From Phycisphaerae bacterium (GTDB lineage: Bacteria > Planctomycetota > Phycisphaerae > Sedimentisphaerales > Anaerobacaceae), in contig JAOUFU010000005.1 of NCBI GenBank assembly GCA_029858035.1, forward strand, positions 1 to 35,369: a DNA stretch of 35,369 nucleotides. The letters run 5' to 3'. The translations under genes were made by a program, and so were the position numbers. Positions 26,901 to 35,369 of this stretch are shown here, in pieces (position 1 is the first letter of the stretch; every line of letters begins with the position of its first letter). The notes under the pieces were generated by a model. The model had not been told where the DNA came from and searched no databases. It saw only the letters and a list, made by a program, of their open reading frames with translations.

Positions 26901-28163
26901 CTACCAGAAGATGATGTAAATAGCAACGTAAGCGCCGGCTACGAGGCTCCACCAGAGGATGAGGTTCTTGTACCATGGGTTGGAACCGATTTTCTCCCCG
27001 GTCGGCAGAAAGAGCATGTGTCGCTTCCAGATCCATTGATTTACCCTGGCTGGCTCGGAGGCCGCTCGCATGTAACTCATTGTTACATGGAATGCGACGA
27101 CAGGAACCAGGAGGATACCCGCCAGGACGAATGAGTTAAAGTCGACATGCAGTATTTTCAGTATAGCCGGCAGCAAGGTCATCGGAATGCATAACAGCAG
27201 AGTGGCAGTGGCGGAGAAGTTGTTCGAACGAGACCACAGCAGGGCCGAGACGAACACCACGACGATGGGTACAGCCATAAAGAACCAACATTCTTGGAAA
27301 TAGCCAAACAGTGTTTCCCATCGGCCGACGACAGGGGTCCAAGACACTCCGATCACCAGAACGACCGCGGCAGTGTAACGGCCGATACGGATCATCTCGC
27401 GATCTGTAGCAGACGGTTTCCAAAGGCGCTGGTAGAAGTCGATGGTCAGGACGGTCGAACACGAGTTCACCAGCGAATCGATGGTGGACATGATCGCGCC
27501 GATCAGGCAGGCAAAGAACAGCCCCCGGATTCCGTATCCCAAGAGCCCGATCAGGTGGCTGACAAGTCGGGGATAGGCCTGATCGGGATTCTCCAGGTTC
27601 GGGAACAACCGATAGGCAATCACACCAGGGAAGCAAACGGCCAGGGTCAGAAATATTCCAAGGAACCCGGCGAAGATGACACCGGCGCGAGCGTCCCACT
27701 CACTCTTTGCACCGAGGACCCGCTGATTTATGTACTGGTTCGTGGCATAGTACCAAAGATGCGTCGAAACAGTCAGCACAAGTATGCCGGTCCAGGGCAG
27801 TTCGGGGTGGGCGGCTGAGAGGATCAGATGCGCACGGTCGCCGGTACCGCGCATAGCCTCCCAGCCTCCGACTTCGTTCAGACCGAGAAAAAACACGAGC
27901 AGACCGCCGCCCAGGAGCAGTATGGCCTGAAGCAGATCCGTCCAGACAACCGAGGCCAGCCCGCCCGCGACGGTGTACGCCCCGGCGACCACCGCCAGCG
28001 CGATTATGGCCAGCCAGAGGTTCACGCCGAAGATGGCGTGCAGGGCCAGGCCGCCTGCGAACAGAACGCCAGCTAAGTTGATGAAGATGTATGAGAGGAT
28101 AGTAATGACTGCGAAGGTAAATCGGCTTGATGGTCCGAAGCGGTGCTCCAGCCTGATCAGCAA
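26901..28163 (-). pseudogene. SSS-family sodium:solute symporter missing its 5' end
   Basis: The frame encodes about 420 residues of a solute:sodium symporter of the SGLT-like group. LEHRFGPSSRFTFA at the start, GGLASVVWTDLLQAILL, TNQYINQRVLGAKSEWDARAG, and LIGAIMSTIDSLVNSCSTVLTIDFYQ are characteristic, and the C-terminus looks complete. Family members are about 530-600 residues, so about 90 or more N-terminal residues, including the first membrane helices that hold part of the Na+ site, are missing. The frame has no ATG: it begins with TTG directly after an in-frame TAA in recombinase-derived sequence. I infer truncation by the rearrangement at about 28155. Probably non-functional; substrate would be a sugar or sugar acid. 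Confidence 0.82.
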
Positions 28164-28418
28164 AAATTATTCGACGATAATTTCAATTACAAACGTTGGA
28201 AGAAAATATGCAAAAAAGCTGGACTATTAGATTTAAAATTTCATGATCTTAGAAAGACCTTCGGTTCAGTTCTTGCACAACATGGAGTTTCAACAGCTGT
28301 GACGCAGAAGCTGCTGGAGCACTCTTCACCAAATCTGACAAACAAGGTATACACGAATGTTGATCCTGTACTGCGCCATGCCGTAGAGCAAATACCGGTT
28401 GGTGACTGGCTAAAATGA
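28161..28418 (+). pseudogene. Tyrosine recombinase/integrase C-terminal fragment
   Basis: About 85 residues of the catalytic end of a tyrosine recombinase. LKFHDLRKTFGSVLAQHGVS carries the HxLR box, LLEHSS the second His region, and NKVYTNVD the nucleophilic Tyr. The first catalytic Arg and the N-terminal DNA-binding domain are missing. The fragment is AT-richer than its neighbours and begins exactly where the SSS gene loses similarity; the GTG-start frame in the track reads into SSS sequence. It is the footprint of an integrative element or of a rearrangement through it, and is not expected to be active. Confidence 0.82.
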
Positions 28419-28761
28419 TAAATGTGCGCGATATTATTGTGCTGCTTTTGTAAATATGTAATTAGGACAACTGACAAGGCCGCAAGCCAGCAGGTTAAAG
28501 TCCCGTTGTACTCATTTTCCAATTCAGGCACGTAGTGATATGAGTGCTCATGCTGAGCATTTGCCTCTTGTGCGAAAGTAAATTCTTGTTATATATGATG
28601 TACGGTATTATCTGCAGAGCAAGCCAATATACGGAGATAGGCGGTTACTGAGACATCCGACGGGGACGGAGTGTGTTTAGCTTGTTCTGTTTTGGTGTGG
28701 TGATTGAGATTGAAAAGATAAACCATCCCCGAAGATATTGGCATATAGATAAGGAGCAACG
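28419..28761. other. Intergenic, AT-rich; short hairpin, possible element boundary
   Basis: About 340 bases follow the recombinase fragment without a supported gene. A perfect 6-bp inverted repeat, TGCTCA-TGC-TGAGCA, lies at 28545-28559. A stretch at about 28488-28512 (CAGGTTAAAGTCCCG and following) resembles a degenerate tRNA T-arm, as found at integrase attachment sites, but no full cloverleaf is present. AGGAG directly precedes the next gene. Confidence 0.4.
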
Positions 28762-29754
28762 ATGTATAAGCGATTATTTTTGAATTTCGCCCTGGCGATG
28801 ATGGTCTTGATTGCCGGGAGCGACGCATCAAGTCGAACGAAGCGGTTGGTGGCTCGTGAAAAGGGTAGACAATGGTTTGGCAAGGCGAAATTCGGCGTGT
28901 TTGTCCATTACCTCGGGCAGGGTGATGAGTGGAACAGCAGGATTAATTCGTTTGATGTCGAACAATTCGCCGACCAGATTGCCAGGACAAAAGCGGGATA
29001 TGTAGTTTTTACACTGGGCCAGAACTCCGGGTATTATTGCGGCCCGAACGCAATGTATGAAAAATATGCCGGCTACAAGAGCGGCAAGCGCTGCTCGAAG
29101 CGTGATCTTCCAATGGAGATTGGCGATGCACTGGCCAAGCGTGGAATTCGTCTGATGTTGTATCTTCCCTCGCGATCCCCACAGAGGGACAAGCAGGCGA
29201 TGGCCGGCCTTGGCGATGTCCATGAGAGGCAGCCCGCCCCGCAGGAGTTCACCGGCAAATGGTCCGAAGTCATCCGCGAATGGTCGCTTCGCTACGGGCG
29301 CAAAGTCTCCGGGTGGTGGTTTGACGGGTCTTACAATACCGTGGGGTGGGATGACCTGCGTAAGCCCTACAACTGGAATACGTGGGCCGACGCCTGTCGG
29401 GCGGGGAATCCTCAGAGTATCCTTGCTTTCAATCCCGGTGCGGATATCGGATATGCTTTTAACCGACTGACGGACCAGCAGGATTATACCGCAGGTGAGC
29501 AGAACAAGTTCGCGGCGACACCTAAGTCGAATCCGGCCCCGGCGGGAATGCAGTGGCATATATTATCGTTTCTCGGTACATACTGGGCCCGCAAGGACGG
29601 GCCGATAAACAGTGACCAGTACATGATTGACTATGTCAAGACCGTCAATTCCCAGGGTGGCGTGGTAACAATGGACGTGCATGTTTCCTATGACGGCACG
29701 ATTTATAAGCCCCACCTCAACCAGCTCATCGAAATCGGAAAATCAATCCGATGA
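28762..29754 (+). CDS. Exported GH29-like (alpha-L-fucosidase-like) protein
   Basis: A 330-residue secreted protein with a Sec-type N-terminus (YKRLFLNFALAMMVLIAGSDA) and AGGAG upstream. WFGKAKFGVFVHYLGQGDEW, QIARTKAGYVVFTLGQNSGYY, and VSGWWFDGSY follow the order of GH29 fucosidase landmarks. The Asp in WWFDGS corresponds to the usual nucleophile. Typical GH29 enzymes are 400-500 residues with a C-terminal beta-sandwich that is absent here. It therefore belongs to a shorter, less characterised fucosidase-like group, and substrate is uncertain. Its stop codon overlaps a short relic frame that begins ATGA. Confidence 0.75.
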   Translation: MYKRLFLNFALAMMVLIAGSDASSRTKRLVAREKGRQWFGKAKFGVFVHYLGQGDEWNSRINSFDVEQFADQIARTKAGYVVFTLGQNSGYYCGPNAMYEKYAGYKSGKRCSKRDLPMEIGDALAKRGIRLMLYLPSRSPQRDKQAMAGLGDVHERQPAPQEFTGKWSEVIREWSLRYGRKVSGWWFDGSYNTVGWDDLRKPYNWNTWADACRAGNPQSILAFNPGADIGYAFNRLTDQQDYTAGEQNKFAATPKSNPAPAGMQWHILSFLGTYWARKDGPINSDQYMIDYVKTVNSQGGVVTMDVHVSYDGTIYKPHLNQLIEIGKSIR

Positions 29755-29822
29755 CTGCGCGGCTCCTCTATTGGAACGCCGGTGGCGGCGAGGTGCGCTT
29801 TGGCAATAACCTCTTCCTGTAA
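29751..29822 (+). pseudogene. C-terminal stub resembling a beta-helix protein
   Basis: A 23-residue frame, MTARLLYWNAGGGEVRFGNN and stop, overlaps the GH29-like stop. YWNAGGGEVRFGNNLF resembles beta-helix rungs such as LYWNASGAPITFSG in the gene at 32500. It is probably the remnant of a deleted beta-helix gene, though very short. Confidence 0.25.
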
Positions 29823-29889
29823 GGTATCGGTCCGAGGATTCCGCCGGAGCAGCCATAAATGAATATTGATAGATGACATGGAAAATAAA

Positions 29890-32340
29890 ATGAAGACTAA
29901 AACTTATCTGCTGATACTGGAGTGCCTCTTCGCCGCCACATGGGTCTCGGCCTCGACTACTGTGCATGTCAAATCAACCGATTCTCTGGGCATGCTCCGC
30001 GAGAGATTGGCGAACGATGCAGACATCCGAGAGGTGATTTTCGAGGAAGGTGTTTATTTCGGTGGTTTTGCCATTGATGGACCAGAGGATACGGATTTCG
30101 CAAAGCACCCGCTGCTGATGGGCAGTGCCAATGGTACAAAGCTCAAAACGGCAGTGGATTATCTCGAACGCACTATTGCTCCACCCGAATCTAGCCGCGT
30201 TCCGAAATCCCTACGCCAAGGTAAATTCCTTTCGCCGCAGAGCGTCTCGGCATTGGCAATCAGCCCCGATGGCCGCCAACTCGCAGTAACGACGATGGCC
30301 TTCCGCCACGACCATAACTTCTGGTTGCTGGCCGAGGATGGCCGTGTCCTCTGGGGGCGGTATCTCGAACCGTGGGCTCCTGGCCAGGTCGCCTTCCTCC
30401 CCGAGGGTAAGCGTTTCGCGGTAGGGCTGGCTTACTCACGCTTCACGGACCCAAACCCAACGCTTGCTTTTTTTGACGGCGAAAACGACACGAACATTTA
30501 TGGATGTGACGATGGCTGGGAATTGGGGTGGATGCGCTACGGCACCGGAAACTGGCGGACGGGCTGGATGGCCAGCCTGTTGGCCGACATGCTGACCGCG
30601 ACCAAAGGAGGGCTCTTCACCACTCCATTTCACTTCGACGACAAGGCTACAGAGAAACCCGGCCAGTGGTGTCGTCGTCCGAACCTTGGTAAGCGGGCTT
30701 GGCGGATGGCGGCCAGTGCCGATGGCTGTGTTCTGGTGTGTGGATACTTCGCGGTGGATAACCGCAAGTCCAAAGTGCGGGGTGTTGCGAGTCTGGGGTC
30801 GCCAGGGATCACGCTTGCTGCTATCGACGGCACAACCGGCATGGTCCGCTGGAAGACAAAACCCATCTCCCCGGCGCCTGAGGTGCCGCTCCCGCCGGAA
30901 CCAACTGACGAGTTCCGCCCGTTAGCCGATGACTTTCACATGACGCCGTTTGCCATGGTGCCGTTCCAGGCAGCGATCTCCGTTGCAGCCAGCCATGACG
31001 CCAGCCGCGTGGCTTGCACGGAATACGCTGGATATGCGCGTATTGGCCAAGAGCACATCCATCCCAATTGGAGCCCGCGTCATCCCCTCTGGCTCTGTCC
31101 ACGGCAAGAGGGGACTTTGCGAGTGTTTGGTGCCGAGGGCGAAGAACTGGCACGCGCCGCGCTGCCCGAGCCAGGGCTCTTCGAGGTCCACCTCTCACCA
31201 GATGGCAGCCTGGCATGGTGCGTCCCGATGAGTTGGTTCGCCCGTGGGCTTGCGGGCTGCCCTTGGCTGCCAGCCGACGATAAGGCCAATCGGGTTTTCG
31301 TCTTCGATATAACGCGCGCACAATGGTCAATGTCCTGGCAATTCCCGGATGCTGTGTCCGACTTCGCCCTGCATCCTCAAGGCCAGACCACGTTAGCCTC
31401 CTGTTGGAACGGCCGGCTCTACCTTGTTCGCTACGACGGCACCGTGCAGGCCACAATCGAAGTGGGCGGCCCGGCGAGGCTGTGGTGGAGCGCTGATGGC
31501 CGATTCGCCATCGCTGGAACTCAGAAAGGCGAGATTTGGCGGATGGAGTCTGACGGCAGGACCGCCTGGCACGCAAGCATCCCAGTGCGACAAGCCCCGC
31601 CGGTGGCCCAACCACTCAAGCCGGTTTTCGATGGCATCCCAATCTACCGTGTCGGCCGTTTCGGTCCGGAACATGCCTACGTCGGCGACATCTGGCTGAT
31701 CAAAACGCCCAAGGGTGGTATCCTCGTGGACTCCGGCGGGACTTCCGCGGTCTCCTTAACTCTGGAGCGGGTTAAGGCCGCCGGCGTTGACCCTCGGCAG
31801 ATTAATTATCTACTTCTGAGCCACACTCACGGTGACCACATCGGCGGGGCCTACTTGTGGCGGAGCATGGGCGCAAAAGTCGTGGCGCCGGCACCCGCAG
31901 CGTTCCCCGCAACATGGATGATCCCTACATTGAACCACTACGGCATCTGGGGCCCTTGCGCTATCGACCAGCCTTTACCCCTGGCCAGCCCTGGTGACAC
32001 CACACACTTCACCCTCGACGGTCTCGACATCCAGGCGATCTTCGTCCCTGGGCACAGTTTCGATACCGTCGTCTATGTTTTGAATCTCAGTGGCCGGCGG
32101 ATCTTTCTCACCGGTGATATCGGCTTTCATGGGAACAGCCACATTCTCAATCGCTGCTGGGGCGATGTGCCGAAAGCTCGCAAGGTCATGGAAATCCTTC
32201 GCGAGCGCATCCTACCCCTGAAGCCGGAAATAGTCTTCACTGGCCATGACGAACATTCCAACGGGATCGAGTATTGGCAAGACATCATGCGCTCGACCGA
32301 AGATGCCATACTCAAAGCCAAGACTCCGCACAATCAGTAG
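29890..32340 (+). CDS. Exported beta-propeller/metallo-beta-lactamase-fold fusion protein
   Basis: An 816-residue secreted protein. I start at 29890 (MKTKTYLLILECLFAATWVSAS, Sec signal, GGAAA upstream); 29878 and 29866 are in-frame alternatives. Residues of about 23-90 look like the opening of a beta-helix protein (VIFEEGVYFGGFAIDGPEDT). From about 115 to 575 WD40/PQQ-like strands repeat (ALAISPDGRQLAVTT, LSPDGSLAWCV, LHPQGQTTLASCWNGRLYLV), forming a propeller. The C-terminal 230 residues are an MBL-fold hydrolase: HTHGDH at 645-650, PGHSFDT, LTGDIGF and FTGHDEHS keep the dinuclear metal set. Family activities include hydrolysis of lactones, esters and phosphodiesters. Substrate unknown; the fusion is unusual. 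Confidence 0.8.
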   Translation: MKTKTYLLILECLFAATWVSASTTVHVKSTDSLGMLRERLANDADIREVIFEEGVYFGGFAIDGPEDTDFAKHPLLMGSANGTKLKTAVDYLERTIAPPESSRVPKSLRQGKFLSPQSVSALAISPDGRQLAVTTMAFRHDHNFWLLAEDGRVLWGRYLEPWAPGQVAFLPEGKRFAVGLAYSRFTDPNPTLAFFDGENDTNIYGCDDGWELGWMRYGTGNWRTGWMASLLADMLTATKGGLFTTPFHFDDKATEKPGQWCRRPNLGKRAWRMAASADGCVLVCGYFAVDNRKSKVRGVASLGSPGITLAAIDGTTGMVRWKTKPISPAPEVPLPPEPTDEFRPLADDFHMTPFAMVPFQAAISVAASHDASRVACTEYAGYARIGQEHIHPNWSPRHPLWLCPRQEGTLRVFGAEGEELARAALPEPGLFEVHLSPDGSLAWCVPMSWFARGLAGCPWLPADDKANRVFVFDITRAQWSMSWQFPDAVSDFALHPQGQTTLASCWNGRLYLVRYDGTVQATIEVGGPARLWWSADGRFAIAGTQKGEIWRMESDGRTAWHASIPVRQAPPVAQPLKPVFDGIPIYRVGRFGPEHAYVGDIWLIKTPKGGILVDSGGTSAVSLTLERVKAAGVDPRQINYLLLSHTHGDHIGGAYLWRSMGAKVVAPAPAAFPATWMIPTLNHYGIWGPCAIDQPLPLASPGDTTHFTLDGLDIQAIFVPGHSFDTVVYVLNLSGRRIFLTGDIGFHGNSHILNRCWGDVPKARKVMEILRERILPLKPEIVFTGHDEHSNGIEYWQDIMRSTEDAILKAKTPHNQ

Positions 32341-32499
32341 GGCACAATGAAACTTCGCCTGGTTTCACTCGTGCTCCCTGGGAGGTATGACAGCATATTA
32401 TTAGTGTAAGAAAGGATAACATAATGAAAGGCAGTCACAATGAATAGTTTGCATGTGAGGCCATGTTATAAAGATGAGGACAGAAAAGGAAAATGTCTG

Positions 32500-34563
32500 A
32501 TGGCGCAAGTTCGAATCCTGACTCACCGAGGCATCTTGTGGGCAGCTATTGTGATAATTGTGATGGTATCAAGTATGTCGGTATGTTCGCGAGCGGTGGA
32601 CTTCTTCGTCTCCGGACACGGTAGGGATACGTGGTCTGGAAAGCGGGCCGAGCCAGGTGAGAACGACGGGCCGTTCGCGACGATTGGGCGGGCGCAGCAG
32701 GCCGTGCGGAGCATCCGAAAGACGGATCCCCAGTCCGCCGTTCGAGTGACACTGCGCGGTGGAACGTATTACCTCGACTCGCCGCTGGAGTTCGGTCCGG
32801 AAGATTCCGGTCGGCAAGGTTCTCCGATCATTTACGCGGCCGCGTCTGGAGAGGAAGTTGTCATAAGCGGAGGACGCCGCTTTGAAGGCGGCAAATGGGG
32901 CGAGGTAAACGGCCGGAAAACCTGGGTAATCGATATTCCAGAGGTGAGAGAAGGCCGGTGGAATTTCCGTCAGCTTTTCGTGAACAGCCAGCGCCGGCCG
33001 CGAACGCGAGTGCCCAAAGAGGGGGAATACCAGATCGAGGCCCTGCCCGACTTGAAGATTTCCAACGAGACCTGGGCCGAACCGGTCAGACGATTTGTCT
33101 ATTCAGGTACTGATATTCAGCGCTGGCACAATCTTGTTGATGTGGAGGTAGTGGCTTGCTGCCGCTGGGTGGACAACCGGCTTCCCATACAGCAGGTCGA
33201 TCCGGACAAGCGCATCGTGACCTTTGAACGCCCGAGCCGGTTTAATCTGGTCGAGCTTTATCACACAAAGCCCTCCACCTACTGGGTGGAGAATGTTCTT
33301 GAGGCACTTGAGAAGCCGGGCCAATGGTATCTTGACCGACCGCTGGATCGGTTGTATTACCTGCCCATAGGAAGTCAGGACATGGGCAAGGTTGAATTCG
33401 TCGCTCCGAGGTTGTCGCAATTGGTGAGGATTGTTGGCCGGGAGGATGCGCCGGTGCGGTTCGTCAGATTCGAGGGCATCACCTTTGCCCACACGGAATG
33501 GCCGCCCCCGCCGGACTGGGCGATATCATCTCAGGCCGCTGCAGACGTGCCGGGAGCTATATTCCTTACACACGCAAGCCGGTCTGCCATCATCCAATGT
33601 AGTGTGGAACACGTGGGCACGTATGCTATCGAGTTGGGCGCCGGATGCCGGGACATCGAGATTTCGCACAATCGGCTGACTGATTTGGGCGGAGGCGGCA
33701 TCAAAGTCGGGCATGACAGCGAACGCACAACGGTAGCAAACAACGAGATTGTCCACGCAGGACGGCTGTTCATGAGCGCAGTTGGTATTTGGGTCGGACA
33801 TAGTGCCGGAAACAATATTATTCACAACCATATTCAGGATCTCAATTACTCAGGAATTTCTGTCGGCTGGCAGTGGAATTTCAAGCCCAGCAAGGCGGTG
33901 AATAACATCATTGAATATAATCACATACATGACCTGGGGCACGGCCTGTTAAGCGATATGGGGGGAATCTACACGCTTGGAGTCTCTCCGGGTACGCGGC
34001 TTCGGTATAATCTGATTCATGACGTAAAGGCCCGCGCTTACGGCGGGTGGGGGATCTATCCGGATGAAGGAAGCAGCGAAATTCTGATCGAGAAGAATGT
34101 GGTCTATCGGTGCAGTTCCAGTCCCTTCTTCGCGCACATCAACCGGAAGATCACCGTCCGGAATAATATTTTTGCTTTCGGCGAACAGTGCCAGGTCCAA
34201 CGCGCCGGCGCAACTTCCGGGCCCGAGCAGGAATATGCATTTTTGCGGAACATCGTTTATTACCGGCAGGGCCAGTTGGTCGGATACTGGAACGATCAAA
34301 ACCGTAACTTCTCTTTCAAAAGTAATCTTTACTGGAATGCTTCAGGAGCACCAATCACGTTTAGTGGCAAAAGCTGGAATGACTGGCAGGCGGCGGGACA
34401 AGACGCCGATACCCTTATCGCGGACCCGTTGTTTTTAGATCCGGAGCACGGCGAATTTCGCCTGAAGCCGGATTCTCCCGCCGCCAAGATTGGGTTTGAG
34501 CCGTGGGATATGTCGGCCGTGGGACCGGTCAAGGACTCAGGCAATGTGCCGTACGAGCATTAG
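32500..34563 (+). CDS. Exported large right-handed beta-helix glycan-acting protein
   Basis: A 687-residue secreted protein. I start at 32500, after AAAGGAAA, where a signal-anchor-like hydrophobic stretch (GILWAAIVIIVMVSSMSV) begins soon after; the track's start at 32440 adds a charged 20-residue leader but also has AAAGG. DFFVSGHGRDTWSGKRAEPG and GPFATIGRAQQAVRS are a widespread N-terminal signature of parallel beta-helix carbohydrate-active proteins. A beta-sandwich-like insertion (about 130-290, with YLDRPLDRLYYLP) precedes the rungs (NRLTDLGGGGIKVGHD, NIIEYNHIHDLGHG). Similar proteins include GH and PL families; no catalytic residues could be fixed. It may act with the GH29-like enzyme and the transporter of this locus. 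Confidence 0.8.
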   Translation: MAQVRILTHRGILWAAIVIIVMVSSMSVCSRAVDFFVSGHGRDTWSGKRAEPGENDGPFATIGRAQQAVRSIRKTDPQSAVRVTLRGGTYYLDSPLEFGPEDSGRQGSPIIYAAASGEEVVISGGRRFEGGKWGEVNGRKTWVIDIPEVREGRWNFRQLFVNSQRRPRTRVPKEGEYQIEALPDLKISNETWAEPVRRFVYSGTDIQRWHNLVDVEVVACCRWVDNRLPIQQVDPDKRIVTFERPSRFNLVELYHTKPSTYWVENVLEALEKPGQWYLDRPLDRLYYLPIGSQDMGKVEFVAPRLSQLVRIVGREDAPVRFVRFEGITFAHTEWPPPPDWAISSQAAADVPGAIFLTHASRSAIIQCSVEHVGTYAIELGAGCRDIEISHNRLTDLGGGGIKVGHDSERTTVANNEIVHAGRLFMSAVGIWVGHSAGNNIIHNHIQDLNYSGISVGWQWNFKPSKAVNNIIEYNHIHDLGHGLLSDMGGIYTLGVSPGTRLRYNLIHDVKARAYGGWGIYPDEGSSEILIEKNVVYRCSSSPFFAHINRKITVRNNIFAFGEQCQVQRAGATSGPEQEYAFLRNIVYYRQGQLVGYWNDQNRNFSFKSNLYWNASGAPITFSGKSWNDWQAAGQDADTLIADPLFLDPEHGEFRLKPDSPAAKIGFEPWDMSAVGPVKDSGNVPYEH

Positions 34564-34595
34564 AGTCCCGATAGGCAAATGAAAGAGGTGACAAG

Positions 34596-35369
34596 ATGAG
34601 AACAATGCTGAAAATAACATTAAACCTGTCTGTCTTGGCACTCATTTATTCCTATGACGCGGTGGCGCATGCGCAGGCGGCAGCTTCTGAAGGGCGGATT
34701 ACGGCTGGGCCAATCCGCAGCGGACGCCTCACTGGACAACGATGCCGATCTCTACGTGGGTGGCACGCCGAAGGGGCACAATCTGGAAGGTGCGATCGAT
34801 TTCATGCGCATCGCCCGCGGTACACTGGCCGACGCGAAGACGACGATCGATGAACTCTACGCGTGGGAGTTCAACGGACCGTTTCTTTACGACTTCACCA
34901 GCTGCAAGCGTCCGGCTGATGGCGGAGAAGCCGGCGCCATTGATGATGTCGCTCTTGGGCATATTCGGGCGGCCACGTACGTGGTTGACAAGGCGGCCCC
35001 CGGCGCGGCCGACACCAATCCGGGAACTGAGCAGATGTCCTTCAAGACCGTACAGCACGCGGCCGATGTGGCCAAGTCGGGCGACACCGTATACGTCATG
35101 GCGGGCAAGTATGACGAACGCGTCAAGGTCAAGGCCGGCGGCACAGAGGGCAGGCCTGTCGCCTTCGTGGCGACTCCCCGGCGTTCGGCGACCGTGGCCG
35201 GCTTCGACATGGAGGCGAGCTACATCCGCGTGGAGGGCTTCGAGATCTCCGCCGACAAGCCGGGCACGGCCGTCCAGTTGCGCGCCAGCCACTGCGAAAT
35301 CCTGGACAACTACATCCATGATATGATGGTGGCGGTCAACGGGACGGTAGGCAAGCCTAGCGCCGATGG
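34596..35369 (+). pseudogene. Frame-broken secreted LamG-tail/beta-helix protein, runs off window
   Basis: GAGGTG precedes MRTMLKITLNLSVLALIYSYDAVAHAQA, a good Sec signal. Within about 30 codons the meaningful reading shifts to the +1 frame (around 34700). There DASLDNDADLYVGGTPKGHN and GAIDFMRIARGTLADAKTTI form the end of a LamG/concanavalin-like domain. This is followed by ATYVVDKAAPGAADTNPGTE and FKTVQHAADVAKSGDTVYVM, the start of a beta-helix (DUF1565-like) domain still open at 35369. Nearly the whole LamG domain is missing between signal and tail, so a deletion with frameshift is likely. An internal start near 34804 or an assembly error are alternatives. The true frame is not in the ORF track. 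Confidence 0.65.

Noticed and set aside
30821-31615. 264-residue minus-strand ORF
   Set aside because: Antisense to the propeller region of the propeller-MBL gene; Arg/Ala-rich with no domain.
34729-35326. Overlapping ORFs of about 195 residues on both strands at the right edge
   Set aside because: The frame with recognisable LamG and beta-helix sequence is a third one, open to the window end; these two are shadows.

Overview
The window looks like a chromosomal segment of a free-living, polysaccharide-degrading bacterium, most likely Planctomycetota (Phycisphaerae or Sedimentisphaerales-like). The inference rests on many exported enzymes with Sec or Tat signals, right-handed beta-helix proteins, a BNR-repeat propeller, DUF1080/LamG-like debris, TIM-barrel isomerases and Tat-exported amidohydrolases. 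No rRNA, tRNA or CRISPR array was found, so the taxonomy is inferred from gene content only.

Region A (1-12.9 kb, moderate GC) is a tightly packed plus-strand run. It holds the last 20 codons of a phosphoketolase, a HAD-IIB phosphatase, a truncated GH130 relic, a plasma-membrane-type H+-ATPase, an intact GH130 phosphorylase-like protein, a Mg2+-type P-ATPase, an MprF-like aminoacyl-phosphatidylglycerol synthase/flippase, HtpX and a second flippase-like membrane protein. A convergent cardiolipin synthase closes it. Read together, this is a sugar-phosphorolysis plus membrane-charge/cation-homeostasis island, plausibly for acid, cationic or envelope stress.

Region B (12.9-14.7 kb) is AT-rich and gene-poor. 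It has one small DUF4405-like membrane protein, several short direct and inverted repeats and a possible Tat-signal relic.

Region C (14.7-26.8 kb, visibly GC-richer) is secreted/catabolic. A transglutaminase-like exported protein lies on the plus strand. A five-gene minus-strand operon follows, in transcription order: Tat-exported TIM-barrel isomerase-like protein, BNR propeller, Tat-exported amidohydrolase, a ligand-less amidohydrolase paralogue, and an exported alpha/beta esterase. Two of its junctions are ATGA overlaps. Divergent from it, behind a recognisable sigma70-like promoter, are an exported nitrilase-family amidase and a beta-helix protein.

Region D (26.8-35.4 kb) is a rearranged carbohydrate locus. 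An SSS-family sodium:solute symporter lacks its 5' end and abuts, head to head, the C-terminal catalytic piece of a tyrosine recombinase. Downstream are a GH29-like protein, an unusual beta-propeller/metallo-beta-lactamase fusion, a large beta-helix protein and a frame-broken LamG/beta-helix gene that runs off the window. Several short gene relics show that this locus is being shuffled.

The most noteworthy signals are the paired active/inactive amidohydrolases, the heptanucleotide repeat that has become coding sequence at the end of the BNR gene, the propeller-MBL fusion, the SSS/integrase junction, and the ATPase-MprF-Cls membrane island.
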